From positions 3,038,001 to 3,102,000 of the forward strand of contig NZ_CP061378.1 of the NCBI RefSeq assembly GCF_015624485.1: DNA of 64,000 bases, given 5' to 3'. The DNA is from Bradyrhizobium genosp. L (GTDB taxonomy: Bacteria > Pseudomonadota > Alphaproteobacteria > Rhizobiales > Xanthobacteraceae). Position numbers and translations under genes: made by a program. Position 1 is the first letter of the stretch. Each line of letters begins with the position of its first letter. Below, one piece after another: positions 8,616 to 16,989 of the stretch. The notes under the pieces were generated by a model, which saw only the letters and a list, made by a program, of their open reading frames with translations, had not been told where the DNA came from and made no database searches.

Positions 8616-10235
8616 ATGCAGGCAGGCGCTGCAACGCTGGCTTACCGCGGCAGGACCGCCTCGATCGGCTTTGCCCATGGCCCGTTCGTGCGCGTCGATG
8701 CGGGATCGGGCGGCGAGCGGGTGGCCGGCACGCTGGTCGAGGAGGCGCTGGCCCTGCGCAACGCGATCGACACCGCGAGCGGGCAGATCGCAGACCTTGC
8801 CGCCAGCGCCGGCGGCGAGGCCGCACAGATCCTCGAATTCCAGGTCGCGCTGCTGGAGGATGAGGATCTGATCGAGGCGATCTTCGCTTCGATCGGCGAG
8901 GGCAGCCCGGCCGACGTCGCGTGGCGTTCGACGCTCGACGCGCAGATCGCGGATTATAATTCCGCACCAGACGACTATCTGAAGGCGCGCTCGTCCGACC
9001 TTGAGGATTTGCGCGACCGCGTGATCCACATTTTGCGCGGCGACCAGGGCCAGCCGCTGAAAATCCCGAGCGGCGGCGTGGTCTGTGCCGACGATTTGCC
9101 GCCGTCGCGGTTCCTCGAGATCGACTGGTCCGGTGGTGGCGGCCTGGCGCTGTTGCGCGGCAGCCCGACCAGCCATGTCGCGATGCTGGCGCGGGCGCGC
9201 GGCATTCCGATGGTGGTGCAGCTTGGCACCATGCCAGATAGCGGCACGACCGCGCTGCTCGACGGCGAAGGCGGAACGCTGGAGCTCGATCCCAGCGCGG
9301 AGCAGGTTCGCCTGTTCGAGAAGCGGCGCGACAGCCATCGCAAGAGCCGGGCATCGGCGCGCGCGATCCTGCGGCGCCCGACCGCCTCATGGCGCGGCGA
9401 GCACATCAAGCTCCTTATCAACATCCAGCGCGTCGAGGATCTCGATCATGCGGACGCGCAGTATGCCGATGGCATCGGCCTGATGCGCACCGAATTCCTG
9501 CTCGCCGATCGGGCCGCCATGCCGGACGAGGAGGCGCAGTTCCAGGCCTATGATTCGGTGTTGCGCTGGGCCGGACCGCGGCCCGTCACCATCCGTACTT
9601 TCGATGCCGGCGGCGACAAGCCGGTACCGGGCTTCACGCTGGACGGCGAGGCAAATCCGTTCCTTGGGGTGCGCGGCTTGAGGCTGTGCCTGGCCAAGCC
9701 CGAAATCTTTGCGGTTCAGCTCCGGGCGCTGGCGCGGGCGGCGATGCGCGGCAATCTCAAGGTCATGTTCCCGATGGTCACGTCGGCGGATGAGCTCGAG
9801 GCGGGACGGACGCTGTTCGCCGACATCGTGCAGCGCTTGCAGGCAGACGGCATTGCCGCGATGCTGCCCGAGCTCGGAATCATGGTCGAGGTTCCGGCGG
9901 CGGCCCTGTCGGTTGCGAGCTTCAAGGCCTCCTTCCTCTCGATCGGCTCGAACGACCTCGCGCAATATGTGCTGGCCTGCGATCGTTCCAACGGAGCTCT
10001 CGCACCCCTGATGGACCCCTTGCATCCGGCTGTGCTCGAACTGATCACGCGGACCGCCGAGCATGGCCGGCGCGCCGGCATCAGCGTCAGCCTGTGCGGC
10101 GACATGGCGGGCGATCCGCGCTGCCTGCCCGCGCTGCTGAATTGCGGCTTGCGTGAATTGTCGGTGAATGCATCGGCGCTGGCGCAGATCAAGCACACGA
10201 TCGACCGGCTCAGCAGCGGAGGCGGCGTTGGCTGA
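8616..10235 (+). CDS. PEP-protein phosphotransferase (enzyme I) of the dihydroxyacetone relay
   Basis: Takes phosphate from PEP and passes it to HPr. At 539 residues it is slightly shorter than E. coli EI (575). The phosphorylated His187 lies in LLRGSPTSHVAMLARA. The PEP-binding barrel has GLMRTEFLL, FDAGGDKP, NPFLGVRGLRL, KVMFPMV, LGIMVEVPAA and SIGSNDLAQY, and the active-site cysteine is in SLCGDMAGD. No GAF domain precedes it, so it is not the nitrogen-PTS PtsP. ATG 8616 sits right after the HPr stop; the 100 codons upstream in this frame run through the HPr gene and are rejected. Confidence 0.9.
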   Translation: MQAGAATLAYRGRTASIGFAHGPFVRVDAGSGGERVAGTLVEEALALRNAIDTASGQIADLAASAGGEAAQILEFQVALLEDEDLIEAIFASIGEGSPADVAWRSTLDAQIADYNSAPDDYLKARSSDLEDLRDRVIHILRGDQGQPLKIPSGGVVCADDLPPSRFLEIDWSGGGGLALLRGSPTSHVAMLARARGIPMVVQLGTMPDSGTTALLDGEGGTLELDPSAEQVRLFEKRRDSHRKSRASARAILRRPTASWRGEHIKLLINIQRVEDLDHADAQYADGIGLMRTEFLLADRAAMPDEEAQFQAYDSVLRWAGPRPVTIRTFDAGGDKPVPGFTLDGEANPFLGVRGLRLCLAKPEIFAVQLRALARAAMRGNLKVMFPMVTSADELEAGRTLFADIVQRLQADGIAAMLPELGIMVEVPAAALSVASFKASFLSIGSNDLAQYVLACDRSNGALAPLMDPLHPAVLELITRTAEHGRRAGISVSLCGDMAGDPRCLPALLNCGLRELSVNASALAQIKHTIDRLSSGGGVG

Positions 10236-10650
10236 CGCGGCGGGCGATGACGCGCCTGAAGCCGGCGCGGTTGCGGTCTACAAGCGCATCTTCAAGGAGG
10301 TGCTGGAGAGCCGCCCCTCCGGCATGCGGCTACGGCTGGCCCACGCCATGGGCAAGAACCGCAGCTTCGTCAGCCAGATCAGCAATCCGGCCTATCCGGT
10401 GCCGATTCCGGTGCAGCATCTCAACACGATCTTCGATGTCTGCCACTTCCCGCCGCAGGCGAAGACGGCCTTCCTCCGCGCCTATGCCCGCGCGCATCCG
10501 CGCCGCGTCGGGCGCTTGAGCGAAGGATCGCATGAGCGGACCTTGACCTTGCATTTGCCTGACCTCGGCAGCGCCAAGCGCAATGCCGAGCTCGATGCGC
10601 TGCTGCAGGAATTCACGCGGCGCCTGATTGCGATCATGCGGGAAAAATAG
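10228..10650 (+). CDS. Small HTH-like protein between enzyme I and dhaK
   Basis: A 140-residue protein read from TTG 10228, which has AGCGGAGG just upstream and overlaps the enzyme I end by eight bases. Residues about 30-75 (MRLRLAHAMGKNRSFVSQI followed by an IPVQHLNTIFDV segment) resemble a lambda-repressor type helix-turn-helix. The C-terminal half is charged with a long amphipathic helix. I do not recognise a named family. Its place inside the operon suggests a dedicated regulator or accessory factor of the Dha system. Direct DNA binding is inferred from the pattern only. Confidence 0.6.
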   Translation: MADAAGDDAPEAGAVAVYKRIFKEVLESRPSGMRLRLAHAMGKNRSFVSQISNPAYPVPIPVQHLNTIFDVCHFPPQAKTAFLRAYARAHPRRVGRLSEGSHERTLTLHLPDLGSAKRNAELDALLQEFTRRLIAIMREK

Positions 10651-10686
10651 GCCGATAACGCCGACCAAAAAGGAGGGGAGGACATC

Positions 10687-11670
10687 ATGAAGAAGTTCAT
10701 CAATGCGGTCGACAATGTGCTCGCAGAGAGCCTCGACGGCTTTGTGGCCGCGCATGCCGATCTCGTCACGCTCGGCGCCGAGCGGAAATTCGTTCGCCGC
10801 CGCGAGCTGAACCCGAAGAAGGTCGCGCTGGTGTCGGGCGGCGGCAGCGGGCACGAGCCGCTGCATGCAGGCTTCGTCGGCACCGGCATGCTGGATGCCG
10901 CCTGTCCCGGCCAGGTTTTCACCTCGCCGACGCCGGACCAGATCGTCGAGGCGGCGCAGGCGGTCGCGGGCGACGCCGGCGTGCTGTTCATCGTGAAGAA
11001 CTATGCCGGCGATCGCATGAATTTCGAGATGGCGGCCGAGATCGCCGAAGGCCGGACTGCGACCATCGTGACCGACGATGACGTTGCGGTCGAGAAGTCG
11101 ACCTACAGCATTGGCCGCCGCGGCGTCGCCGGCACCCTGATCGTCGAGAAGATCGTCGGCGCGGCCGCCGAGAAGGGCGCCGATCTCAAAGCCTGCGTTG
11201 CGCTCGGCGAACGCGTCAACGCGCAGACGCGCTCGATGGGGGTGGCGTTGACCAGTTGCACCGTCCCGGCCGCGGGCACGCCGACTTTTGCACTGGCTGA
11301 GGACGAGATGGAGATGGGCGTCGGCATCCACGGCGAGCCGGGCCGCCGCCGCGTCAAGCTCGAACGGGCCGATGCGATCGCCCAGGAGATGACGACCGCC
11401 ATCGCTGATGACCTCGGCGCGCGGCCCGGGACCGAGGCGCTGCTGCTGGTCAATGGCTTCGGCGGCACGCCGACGATCGAGCTCTATCTGATGTACAACG
11501 CGGCGCGCCGGATGCTCGAAGGGCGCGGCCTGCGCATCGCCCGCTCGCTGGTCGGCAGCTATGTCACGTCGCTCGACATGGCCGGCTGCTCGCTCACCGT
11601 GAGCCTGCTCGATGCTAAGACGATAGCGCTTTGGGACGAGCCAGTGCGCACAGCTGCGTTGAAATGGTGA
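10687..11670 (+). CDS. dhaK: Dihydroxyacetone kinase, substrate-binding subunit DhaK
   Basis: Binds dihydroxyacetone covalently as a hemiaminal and presents it to DhaL. The product has 327 residues, the usual size for PTS-type DhaK. Key motifs are SGGGSGHEPLH (His56), KNYAGDRMNFEMA with Asp109 for substrate contact, and GVGIHGEPG with the covalent His215. A strong AAGGAGG ribosome site precedes ATG 10687. It ends the operon; no fused ATP-dependent domain is present. Some DhaK relatives act on other ketoses such as erythrulose, so substrate identity is likely but not proven. Confidence 0.92.
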   Translation: MKKFINAVDNVLAESLDGFVAAHADLVTLGAERKFVRRRELNPKKVALVSGGGSGHEPLHAGFVGTGMLDAACPGQVFTSPTPDQIVEAAQAVAGDAGVLFIVKNYAGDRMNFEMAAEIAEGRTATIVTDDDVAVEKSTYSIGRRGVAGTLIVEKIVGAAAEKGADLKACVALGERVNAQTRSMGVALTSCTVPAAGTPTFALAEDEMEMGVGIHGEPGRRRVKLERADAIAQEMTTAIADDLGARPGTEALLLVNGFGGTPTIELYLMYNAARRMLEGRGLRIARSLVGSYVTSLDMAGCSLTVSLLDAKTIALWDEPVRTAALKW

Positions 11671-11752
11671 CCGTGGTCGCAACTTGACGAACGGCCGGCT
11701 CCGGGTCGGGCGGAAGCCAGGCTCGACGCGATCGAATTAGCGAGGCAGCTCG

Positions 11753-12532
11753 CTAGAAGACGGCAGGGTAGCGGCCGCCATCCAACATGACATTCTGGCC
11801 GGTCAGGTAACCGGCATGGACGCTGCAGTAAAAGGCACACACGGCGCCGAATTCTTCGACGCGTCCCATGCGCTTGGCGGGGCTGCTGGCGGCTGCCGCG
11901 GCGACTTCCTCATCGAGCGTCCGACCGCTCTTGGCGGTCAACTTCTGGATGTTGGAGCGCAGCCGATCGGTCTCGAACTGCTCGGGCAACAGGCTGTTGA
12001 TCGTCACGTTCGCCCCCACATATTGGGCCGCGATAGCCTTGGTGAACCCTGTCAGCCCGATGCGCGCCGCGACCGACAGGCTCAAAGCAGCGTGCGGCTG
12101 CTTCACCATCGCGGACGTGATATTGATGACCCGCCCGAACTTGCGTTCGGCCATGCCGTCGATCACTGCGCGTATGAGCATGATCGCTGCGACCATGTTG
12201 CCGTCGGCTGCGGCCAACCATTGATCGCGCTCGAAGCTGCGCCAGTCGCCGACCGGCGGTCCGCCGGCGTTATTGATCAAGATATCGGGAACCGGACAGG
12301 CGGCCAGGGCGGCTGCGCGGCCGCCTTCAGTGGTGACGTCACCGGCGGCGGTGACAACCGTGACGGAAAATCGTTGACGGATCTCCGTCGCCGTCTGTTC
12401 CAAGAGTTCCGGACTGCGCGCCGTGATCACGAGGTTGACGCCTTCGGCGGCCAACGCTTCTGCACACGCGCGACCTAGCCCCTTGCTCGCGGCGCAAACC
12501 AGCGCGGTGCGCCCCTTGATTCCGAGATCCAT
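11753..12532 (-). CDS. SDR-family protein with altered catalytic residues
   Basis: A 259-residue Rossmann-fold protein with the cofactor loop ASKGLGRA and the NNAGGPP motif. At the catalytic site the serine is present (NITSAM), but the positions 13 and 17 residues later, normally Tyr and Lys, are Ser and Arg (LSLSVAARIGLTG). This matches an SDR subgroup related to 3-oxoacyl-ACP reductase that lacks the canonical triad, so it may use another mechanism or have a binding role. It is last of a minus-strand run with the binding protein and amidohydrolase and ends close to the convergent dhaK. ATG 12532 has a weak AGGA site. Confidence 0.75.
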   Translation of the reverse strand: MDLGIKGRTALVCAASKGLGRACAEALAAEGVNLVITARSPELLEQTATEIRQRFSVTVVTAAGDVTTEGGRAAALAACPVPDILINNAGGPPVGDWRSFERDQWLAAADGNMVAAIMLIRAVIDGMAERKFGRVINITSAMVKQPHAALSLSVAARIGLTGFTKAIAAQYVGANVTINSLLPEQFETDRLRSNIQKLTAKSGRTLDEEVAAAAASSPAKRMGRVEEFGAVCAFYCSVHAGYLTGQNVMLDGGRYPAVF

Positions 12533-12635
12533 TGTATTCCGATCCTGATGAAAGCGGTGGAAGCTCTTGCTCGCGTCGACCGTGGCGAAGATTCTGTCTG
12601 CCGTCCGTCCACGACCAAATCGATCATTCGAGCGG

Positions 12636-13856
12636 CTAGATCTGAATCACGCCGCCTTGGCCAACCCATTTCTCGCCATCGAACTGGATCAGTTCCATGG
12701 CATGGAAAGCGGCGTAGTCGGTCGAAGAATTCGACACCTTGATTCCATTCAGAAGCATCGGCAAGGCAAGGTCCTTGAGCGAGGTCGCCTGCTTCAGGAG
12801 ATTGTCCCGTGTCAGCTCGTCGCCGCAACGTTTCAGCACCTCGGCGATCGCACAGGCGCAGTTGTAGCCGGGGATCGCATTGAGATCGTCCAGACTGTAT
12901 CGCGGCATGTATTGGCTCGCGAATCGCTTGAATTCTTGGACGCCCGGGTCGCCGGCGAATGCCGGATCGCTTGGCGCCTTTTCCCAGCGCGCGGAAACGA
13001 TGCCCTTGCAGTTCTCGACGCCCGCCGGGACCAATGTTTGTCCGATGCTCGCCGCATTGGAGCAGATGATTTGCAGCGGCTTCCAGCCTGAAGCTGCCGC
13101 CTTGCGGATACCTTGCGCGGCATAGCGTTGGTTGGTGAATTGCAGGAATGTGTCCGCACCCGCCGCCTGGATTGAAATGACGGCGCTGTCGATCGTCGGA
13201 TCGGTGGTCTCATGAGACTTCTCGGCAACGATCATTGTCGACGCCTTGTCGCCAAGTCCCTGTTTCAAGCCACGCAGATAATCCCGCCCAAGATCGTCGT
13301 TCTCGTACAGCACGCCGACCTTCGCGTTCGGCTTGGTCGCAAGCAGGAAGCGCGCATATATCGCGCCTTGCGCGACATAGGAGGGATAGAGCGGAACGAT
13401 CCAGGGATAGTTGGTCGGATCGTTGAAACGCTCGGAGCCCGACGTGAAGAACAGGTTCGGGACCTTCTTGGAATTGAGATACTTCTGGACCGCGGCGTTG
13501 GTCGGCGTGCCGAGCGCGCCGGCGACCGCGAACACGCCGTCGGACTCGACCAGCCGTCGGGTTTGCTCGATTGTCTTGGGCGGAGAGAAGGCGTTGTCGA
13601 GCGAGATGAAGTTGATCTTGCGGCCGTTGATGCCGCCGCGATCGTTGATCATCTTGAAATAAGCCACCTGCGCTTCGCCATAGGAGGCGATCGCCGAGAC
13701 GGGTCCGCTATAGGTCGCCGTCGATCCGAGCTTGATTTCGATATCGGTGATGCCCTCGTCATTGGCGCTTCGCGCCTGGCGCGACAAGAGGAATGGTGTT
13801 GCGAGTGCCGAAGCGGTGACCGCAAGCGCGCGGCGTCGGGTGATGCTCAATCGCAT
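12636..13856 (-). CDS. Branched-chain-type ABC substrate-binding protein
   Basis: A 406-residue periplasmic binding protein of the LivK-like type 1 fold. The N-terminus (ITRRRALAVTASAL) has a hydrophobic leader with a twin-arginine-like TRRR, so Tat export is possible. The mature part starts with the family pattern ITDIEIKLGSTATYSGP and keeps the conserved INGRKINFISLDN stretch. ATG 13856 follows GGGGAGAAAC; the upstream in-frame ATGs at 13868 and 13889 lack that spacing. No permease or ATPase genes lie beside it, so it must share a transporter encoded elsewhere. It is similar to the protein at 38920. The likely ligand is an aromatic acid, inferred from context. Confidence 0.85.
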   Translation of the reverse strand: MRLSITRRRALAVTASALATPFLLSRQARSANDEGITDIEIKLGSTATYSGPVSAIASYGEAQVAYFKMINDRGGINGRKINFISLDNAFSPPKTIEQTRRLVESDGVFAVAGALGTPTNAAVQKYLNSKKVPNLFFTSGSERFNDPTNYPWIVPLYPSYVAQGAIYARFLLATKPNAKVGVLYENDDLGRDYLRGLKQGLGDKASTMIVAEKSHETTDPTIDSAVISIQAAGADTFLQFTNQRYAAQGIRKAAASGWKPLQIICSNAASIGQTLVPAGVENCKGIVSARWEKAPSDPAFAGDPGVQEFKRFASQYMPRYSLDDLNAIPGYNCACAIAEVLKRCGDELTRDNLLKQATSLKDLALPMLLNGIKVSNSSTDYAAFHAMELIQFDGEKWVGQGGVIQI

Positions 13857-13953
13857 GTTTCTCCCCATGTGTGGCGCCCTGACGCGCAATTATTATTCAA
13901 GCCACGCGTTGCTCCGCGTCGCCTTTTCACAGACTTGAACTAGGCAACTCGGT

Positions 13954-14436
13954 CTATTCGAGACGTATCGTCACCTCGCCCCGCACGGACGGAAGCAAGG
14001 CGCTATCGATGTCCTGGAAATCTGCGTCGTTGAGTTCGATGCCGGCCGAAAAGCTGAGTGGATCCATATGGCCGTCGAGAACCGTCGGGTAGGACCATTC
14101 CGCCTTGGCGACGGCGCGGGCGCCGACGCGAAACTCGATCGCCAGCGGCTGTGGCGCGCTCGATCCGCGCCCGCTCTGATAACCGTCGCCGATGCAGTAG
14201 ATTTCGAACTGAAACGATCTGGGGCCGCGACGCTGGATTGAAATCTCGATGTCCAGAAGTCCGAAGGCAGGATCGGCTTTCGCGTCCTTCTGATAGAAAT
14301 AGATAAAGGGTATCCGGCCGTACTTGCTTTCGCCGCGGTTGGAGTCCGATGGCACCTGAGCGTCGCTCCGACCCGGCGTACGCGGAGGGATCGGGCCGAG
14401 CAGGCACATCTGCGGCAGCGACCGGCACTCAACCAC
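13954..14436 (-). CDS. Conserved-looking protein of unknown function
   Basis: Reads as 160 residues from GTG 14436, which has GGGGAG six bases upstream and overlaps the amidohydrolase end by eight bases. I do not recognise a family. The composition suggests a mostly beta protein: alternating hydrophobic segments (FGLLDIEISIQ, FQFEIYCIG, LAIEFRVGARAVAKAEW) and a C-terminal GEVTIRLE strand. There is no signal peptide or membrane segment. Tight coupling to the amidohydrolase suggests a role in the same aromatic pathway, perhaps as a partner or small binding protein. Confidence that it is a real gene is better than for any function. Confidence 0.55.
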   Translation of the reverse strand: MVECRSLPQMCLLGPIPPRTPGRSDAQVPSDSNRGESKYGRIPFIYFYQKDAKADPAFGLLDIEISIQRRGPRSFQFEIYCIGDGYQSGRGSSAPQPLAIEFRVGARAVAKAEWSYPTVLDGHMDPLSFSAGIELNDADFQDIDSALLPSVRGEVTIRLE

Positions 14437-15466
14437 GGCGGCTCCCCTGCTTCGATCCGGTATCCCTTGCCATCGAACCCGTAAGCTCCTTCGCGTCGTG
14501 ATCTCGGCCGAGAAAGGCGAAGGCATTTTCCGTGAGTGTCGCTTCGCTCAGGGTGCTCGCTGCAAATGCGCCGGGCTGCTTCTGCATGATGGTGAAGGGA
14601 TAATCCGACCCGACAACGATGTGATCGCTTCCGACCGCACCGGCGAGATACGACAACGCAGAGGCGTCATAGAGGATCGTGTCGTACCAGAACTGACGGG
14701 CGGTCTTCGAAGGCGGCTGCTTCATCTGGCCCTTCAGGCCTAGCGACCATCCGACCTCGAGTCTCGGCAATATCCAGGACAGAGCCCCGCCGCCGTGGCT
14801 GAGCAATATTCTCAAGCGCGGGAAACGCTCGGGAATTCCAGCGGCGAGCAGCGACACCGACGCTAGCGCGGTTTCAAGCGGAAATGCCGCTATCGCCGCA
14901 AATTCTGGACCAGATCCGATCCTGTCCACGCCGGCCGGGTGCAGCGGATGCACAAAAAGTGCGAGATCCATCGCTTCTGCAGCCTCGTAAAGCGGAAGCA
15001 ATGTATCGCTGCCAAGCGCGACCCCATTGATGTGCGTTCCGATTTCAATTCCGGAGAAGCCAAGCGCCTTGACTTTTTGCAATTGGCTGATGGCGCGGGG
15101 AACGTCCTGCGCGCAAACCATTCCGATGCCCGCAAAGTGGCGGGGAGCGCGCGAGACCATTGCGGCGATCTGTTCGTTCATGAGGTCCGCGAGGTATTCG
15201 GCATCACCGGCGGGCAGCCAATGCGACAGCAGTTCCGGCATAGGTGACAGCACCTGCATGTCGATGCCGTCCTCGCGCATGTCCGAGAGCCGCCGGTCGA
15301 CGTCCCAGGACCGCGCATCGATCTTCCGGAAGACTTTGCCTGCGATCATCACCGCGGCCTGATCGCCGCCCGACAGCGCGATGCTGGGCCATCGCGCATC
15401 CCGGCCGGAATCGGCAGGAAGCCGCGAAGGCACGACATGGGTATGGACATCGATCACCGGGCCCAC
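14429..15466 (-). CDS. Amidohydrolase of the ACMSD (Amidohydro_2) family
   Basis: A 345-residue metal-dependent TIM-barrel enzyme. The N-terminal HTH metal pair is in DVHTHVV (His8, His10); further ligands are the histidines of LFVHPLHP and LLSHGGG and the aspartate of VVGSDYPF. Relatives are aminocarboxymuconate semialdehyde decarboxylase and other non-oxidative decarboxylases or hydrolases of ring-cleavage products. In this cluster it may decarboxylate or hydrolyse a ring-cleavage acid. Translation starts at GTG 15466. It is first in its minus-strand unit, divergent from the Rieske dioxygenase operon. Confidence 0.82.
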   Translation of the reverse strand: MGPVIDVHTHVVPSRLPADSGRDARWPSIALSGGDQAAVMIAGKVFRKIDARSWDVDRRLSDMREDGIDMQVLSPMPELLSHWLPAGDAEYLADLMNEQIAAMVSRAPRHFAGIGMVCAQDVPRAISQLQKVKALGFSGIEIGTHINGVALGSDTLLPLYEAAEAMDLALFVHPLHPAGVDRIGSGPEFAAIAAFPLETALASVSLLAAGIPERFPRLRILLSHGGGALSWILPRLEVGWSLGLKGQMKQPPSKTARQFWYDTILYDASALSYLAGAVGSDHIVVGSDYPFTIMQKQPGAFAASTLSEATLTENAFAFLGRDHDAKELTGSMARDTGSKQGSRRG

Positions 15467-15686
15467 TGCGTCGCTCCCTGTTGCTGCTCGAAACTCTTTG
15501 CGTCGACCGGACCTGGAAAGGGTGGGCCGGTCGCGAGCAGCGTTTTTACTTTACAAACAGGATTGATTGTTTCTAATCTGGAGTCAAGACGTGTTTAAAG
15601 CGTCAGAAGGACTGCCGGATTGGCAAAGGGAATGAAACGCCGACGCTGTCGAACACGAGCGTCGGGATAGCCAGAGGGACAACGCC
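15467..15686. promoter_or_regulatory. Divergent promoter region with AAACA-N8-TGTTT inverted repeat
   Basis: This 220-base gap separates the amidohydrolase and Rieske dioxygenase units. Its centre is AT-rich, with AAACA (15555-15559) mirrored by TGTTT (15568-15572). The TetR-type regulator encoded at 18306 in the plus unit is the natural candidate to bind here. Promoter positions cannot be fixed from sequence alone. Confidence 0.4.
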
Positions 15687-16979
15687 ATGAGCGCGCATAA
15701 CGCCCAGCCAGCTTTGCTCGTCGATCCGGCGCAACGGATTTTCAAGGTCGCGCGCCGCAACTTCGTCGACCATGAGATCTTCGAGGCGGAGAAGGAAAAA
15801 ATCTTCGACCGCTGCTGGCTGTATCTCGGCCATTCCTCGGAATTGCCGAAGCCCGGCGACTTCCTCGTCCGCCCGGTTGCGGGCCGCAACATCCTGTTTA
15901 CGCGCGATTCGAAGGGGCGGCTTCGCGCTTTGCTGAACACCTGTCCGCATCGTGGCGCGCAGGTCTGCCGCGAGCGCAAGGGCAACGCCAAGTCGTTCCA
16001 GTGCTTCTATCACGGCTGGACCTTCAGCGCCGACGGAAAGCTGCGGGGGCAGCCGGGCGAGGACTCCTATCCGGAGGACTTCAAAGGCCGCAGCACGTCG
16101 AACATGCAGCCGGTGCCCCGCTACGAAAGCTATCGCGACTTCAATTTCGTTTCCTTCGATCCTGATATCGTGCCGCTCGAGCAGTATCTCGGCAACGCCA
16201 AGGAATATCTCGATGTCATCTGCGACCAGACCGAGGCCGGCATGTCGATCGTGGCCGGCAGTCAGGAATATTCGATCCGCGCCAACTGGAAGCTGCTGAC
16301 CGAAAACAGCATCGACGGCTATCATGCGGTCACGACGCATGCGAGCTACTTCGATATTCTGATGACTAGCACCGACAATATGAGCTCCGGTACCGGCGGC
16401 GGCTTCGGTTACGATCTGGGCGGCGGGCACGCGGTTCTGGAATATGGCGCGCCGTGGGGCCGGCCGGTCGCACAGTGGATCCCGGGCTGGGGCGAGGCCG
16501 GCAAAACGGAAATCGCCCGGCAATACGACAGGCTGGTCGCCCTCTATGGCAAGGACCGCGCCGACCGGATCGCGCTCAAGAACCGCAACCTGTTCATTTT
16601 CCCCAATCTCGTGGTCAACGACATCATGGCCCTGACCGTCAGAACCTATTTTCCGATGGCGCCCGACTACATGGTCATCAACGCCTGGGCGCTGGCACCG
16701 AACGAGGAAACGGCTTGGGCGCGCAAATACCGACTTAACAACTTCCTCGAATTCCTTGGCCCCGGCGGGTTTGCGACCCCTGACGATGCCGAAGCGCTCG
16801 AACATTGCCAGCGCGGGTTCAAGAATTCGAAGGAGGCGCTGTGGAACGACATCTCGAAGGGCATGGGCAAGGACAAGCCATCCCACAATGACGAGCTTCA
16901 GATGCGGGCGTTCTGGACCCAGTGGAACCGGCAGATGTTCCCGACGCCCGTTCCCAGCGTCAAAGACGTTGCCGCTTAA
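15687..16979 (+). CDS. Rieske non-heme iron ring-hydroxylating dioxygenase, alpha subunit
   Basis: Catalytic subunit (430 residues) that inserts both atoms of O2 into an aromatic ring to give a cis-dihydrodiol. The Rieske 2Fe-2S ligands are CPHRG (Cys86, His88) and CFYHGW (Cys106, His109). The mononuclear iron site is in NSIDGYHAVTTH, with bridging Asp210 and ligands His213 and His218. It pairs with the beta subunit gene 10 bases downstream. No ferredoxin or reductase gene is adjacent, so electron donors must come from elsewhere. Substrate is unknown; benzoate, salicylate or anthranilate-like acids are plausible for this subfamily. Confidence 0.9.
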   Translation: MSAHNAQPALLVDPAQRIFKVARRNFVDHEIFEAEKEKIFDRCWLYLGHSSELPKPGDFLVRPVAGRNILFTRDSKGRLRALLNTCPHRGAQVCRERKGNAKSFQCFYHGWTFSADGKLRGQPGEDSYPEDFKGRSTSNMQPVPRYESYRDFNFVSFDPDIVPLEQYLGNAKEYLDVICDQTEAGMSIVAGSQEYSIRANWKLLTENSIDGYHAVTTHASYFDILMTSTDNMSSGTGGGFGYDLGGGHAVLEYGAPWGRPVAQWIPGWGEAGKTEIARQYDRLVALYGKDRADRIALKNRNLFIFPNLVVNDIMALTVRTYFPMAPDYMVINAWALAPNEETAWARKYRLNNFLEFLGPGGFATPDDAEALEHCQRGFKNSKEALWNDISKGMGKDKPSHNDELQMRAFWTQWNRQMFPTPVPSVKDVAA

Positions 16980-16989
16980 GGAGGCCGAC

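Noticed and set aside
7516..9390. 624-codon minus-strand open frame
   Set aside because: It covers dhaL, dhaM, HPr and enzyme I genes on the other strand, all with intact motifs. Its product is arginine/serine-rich noise.
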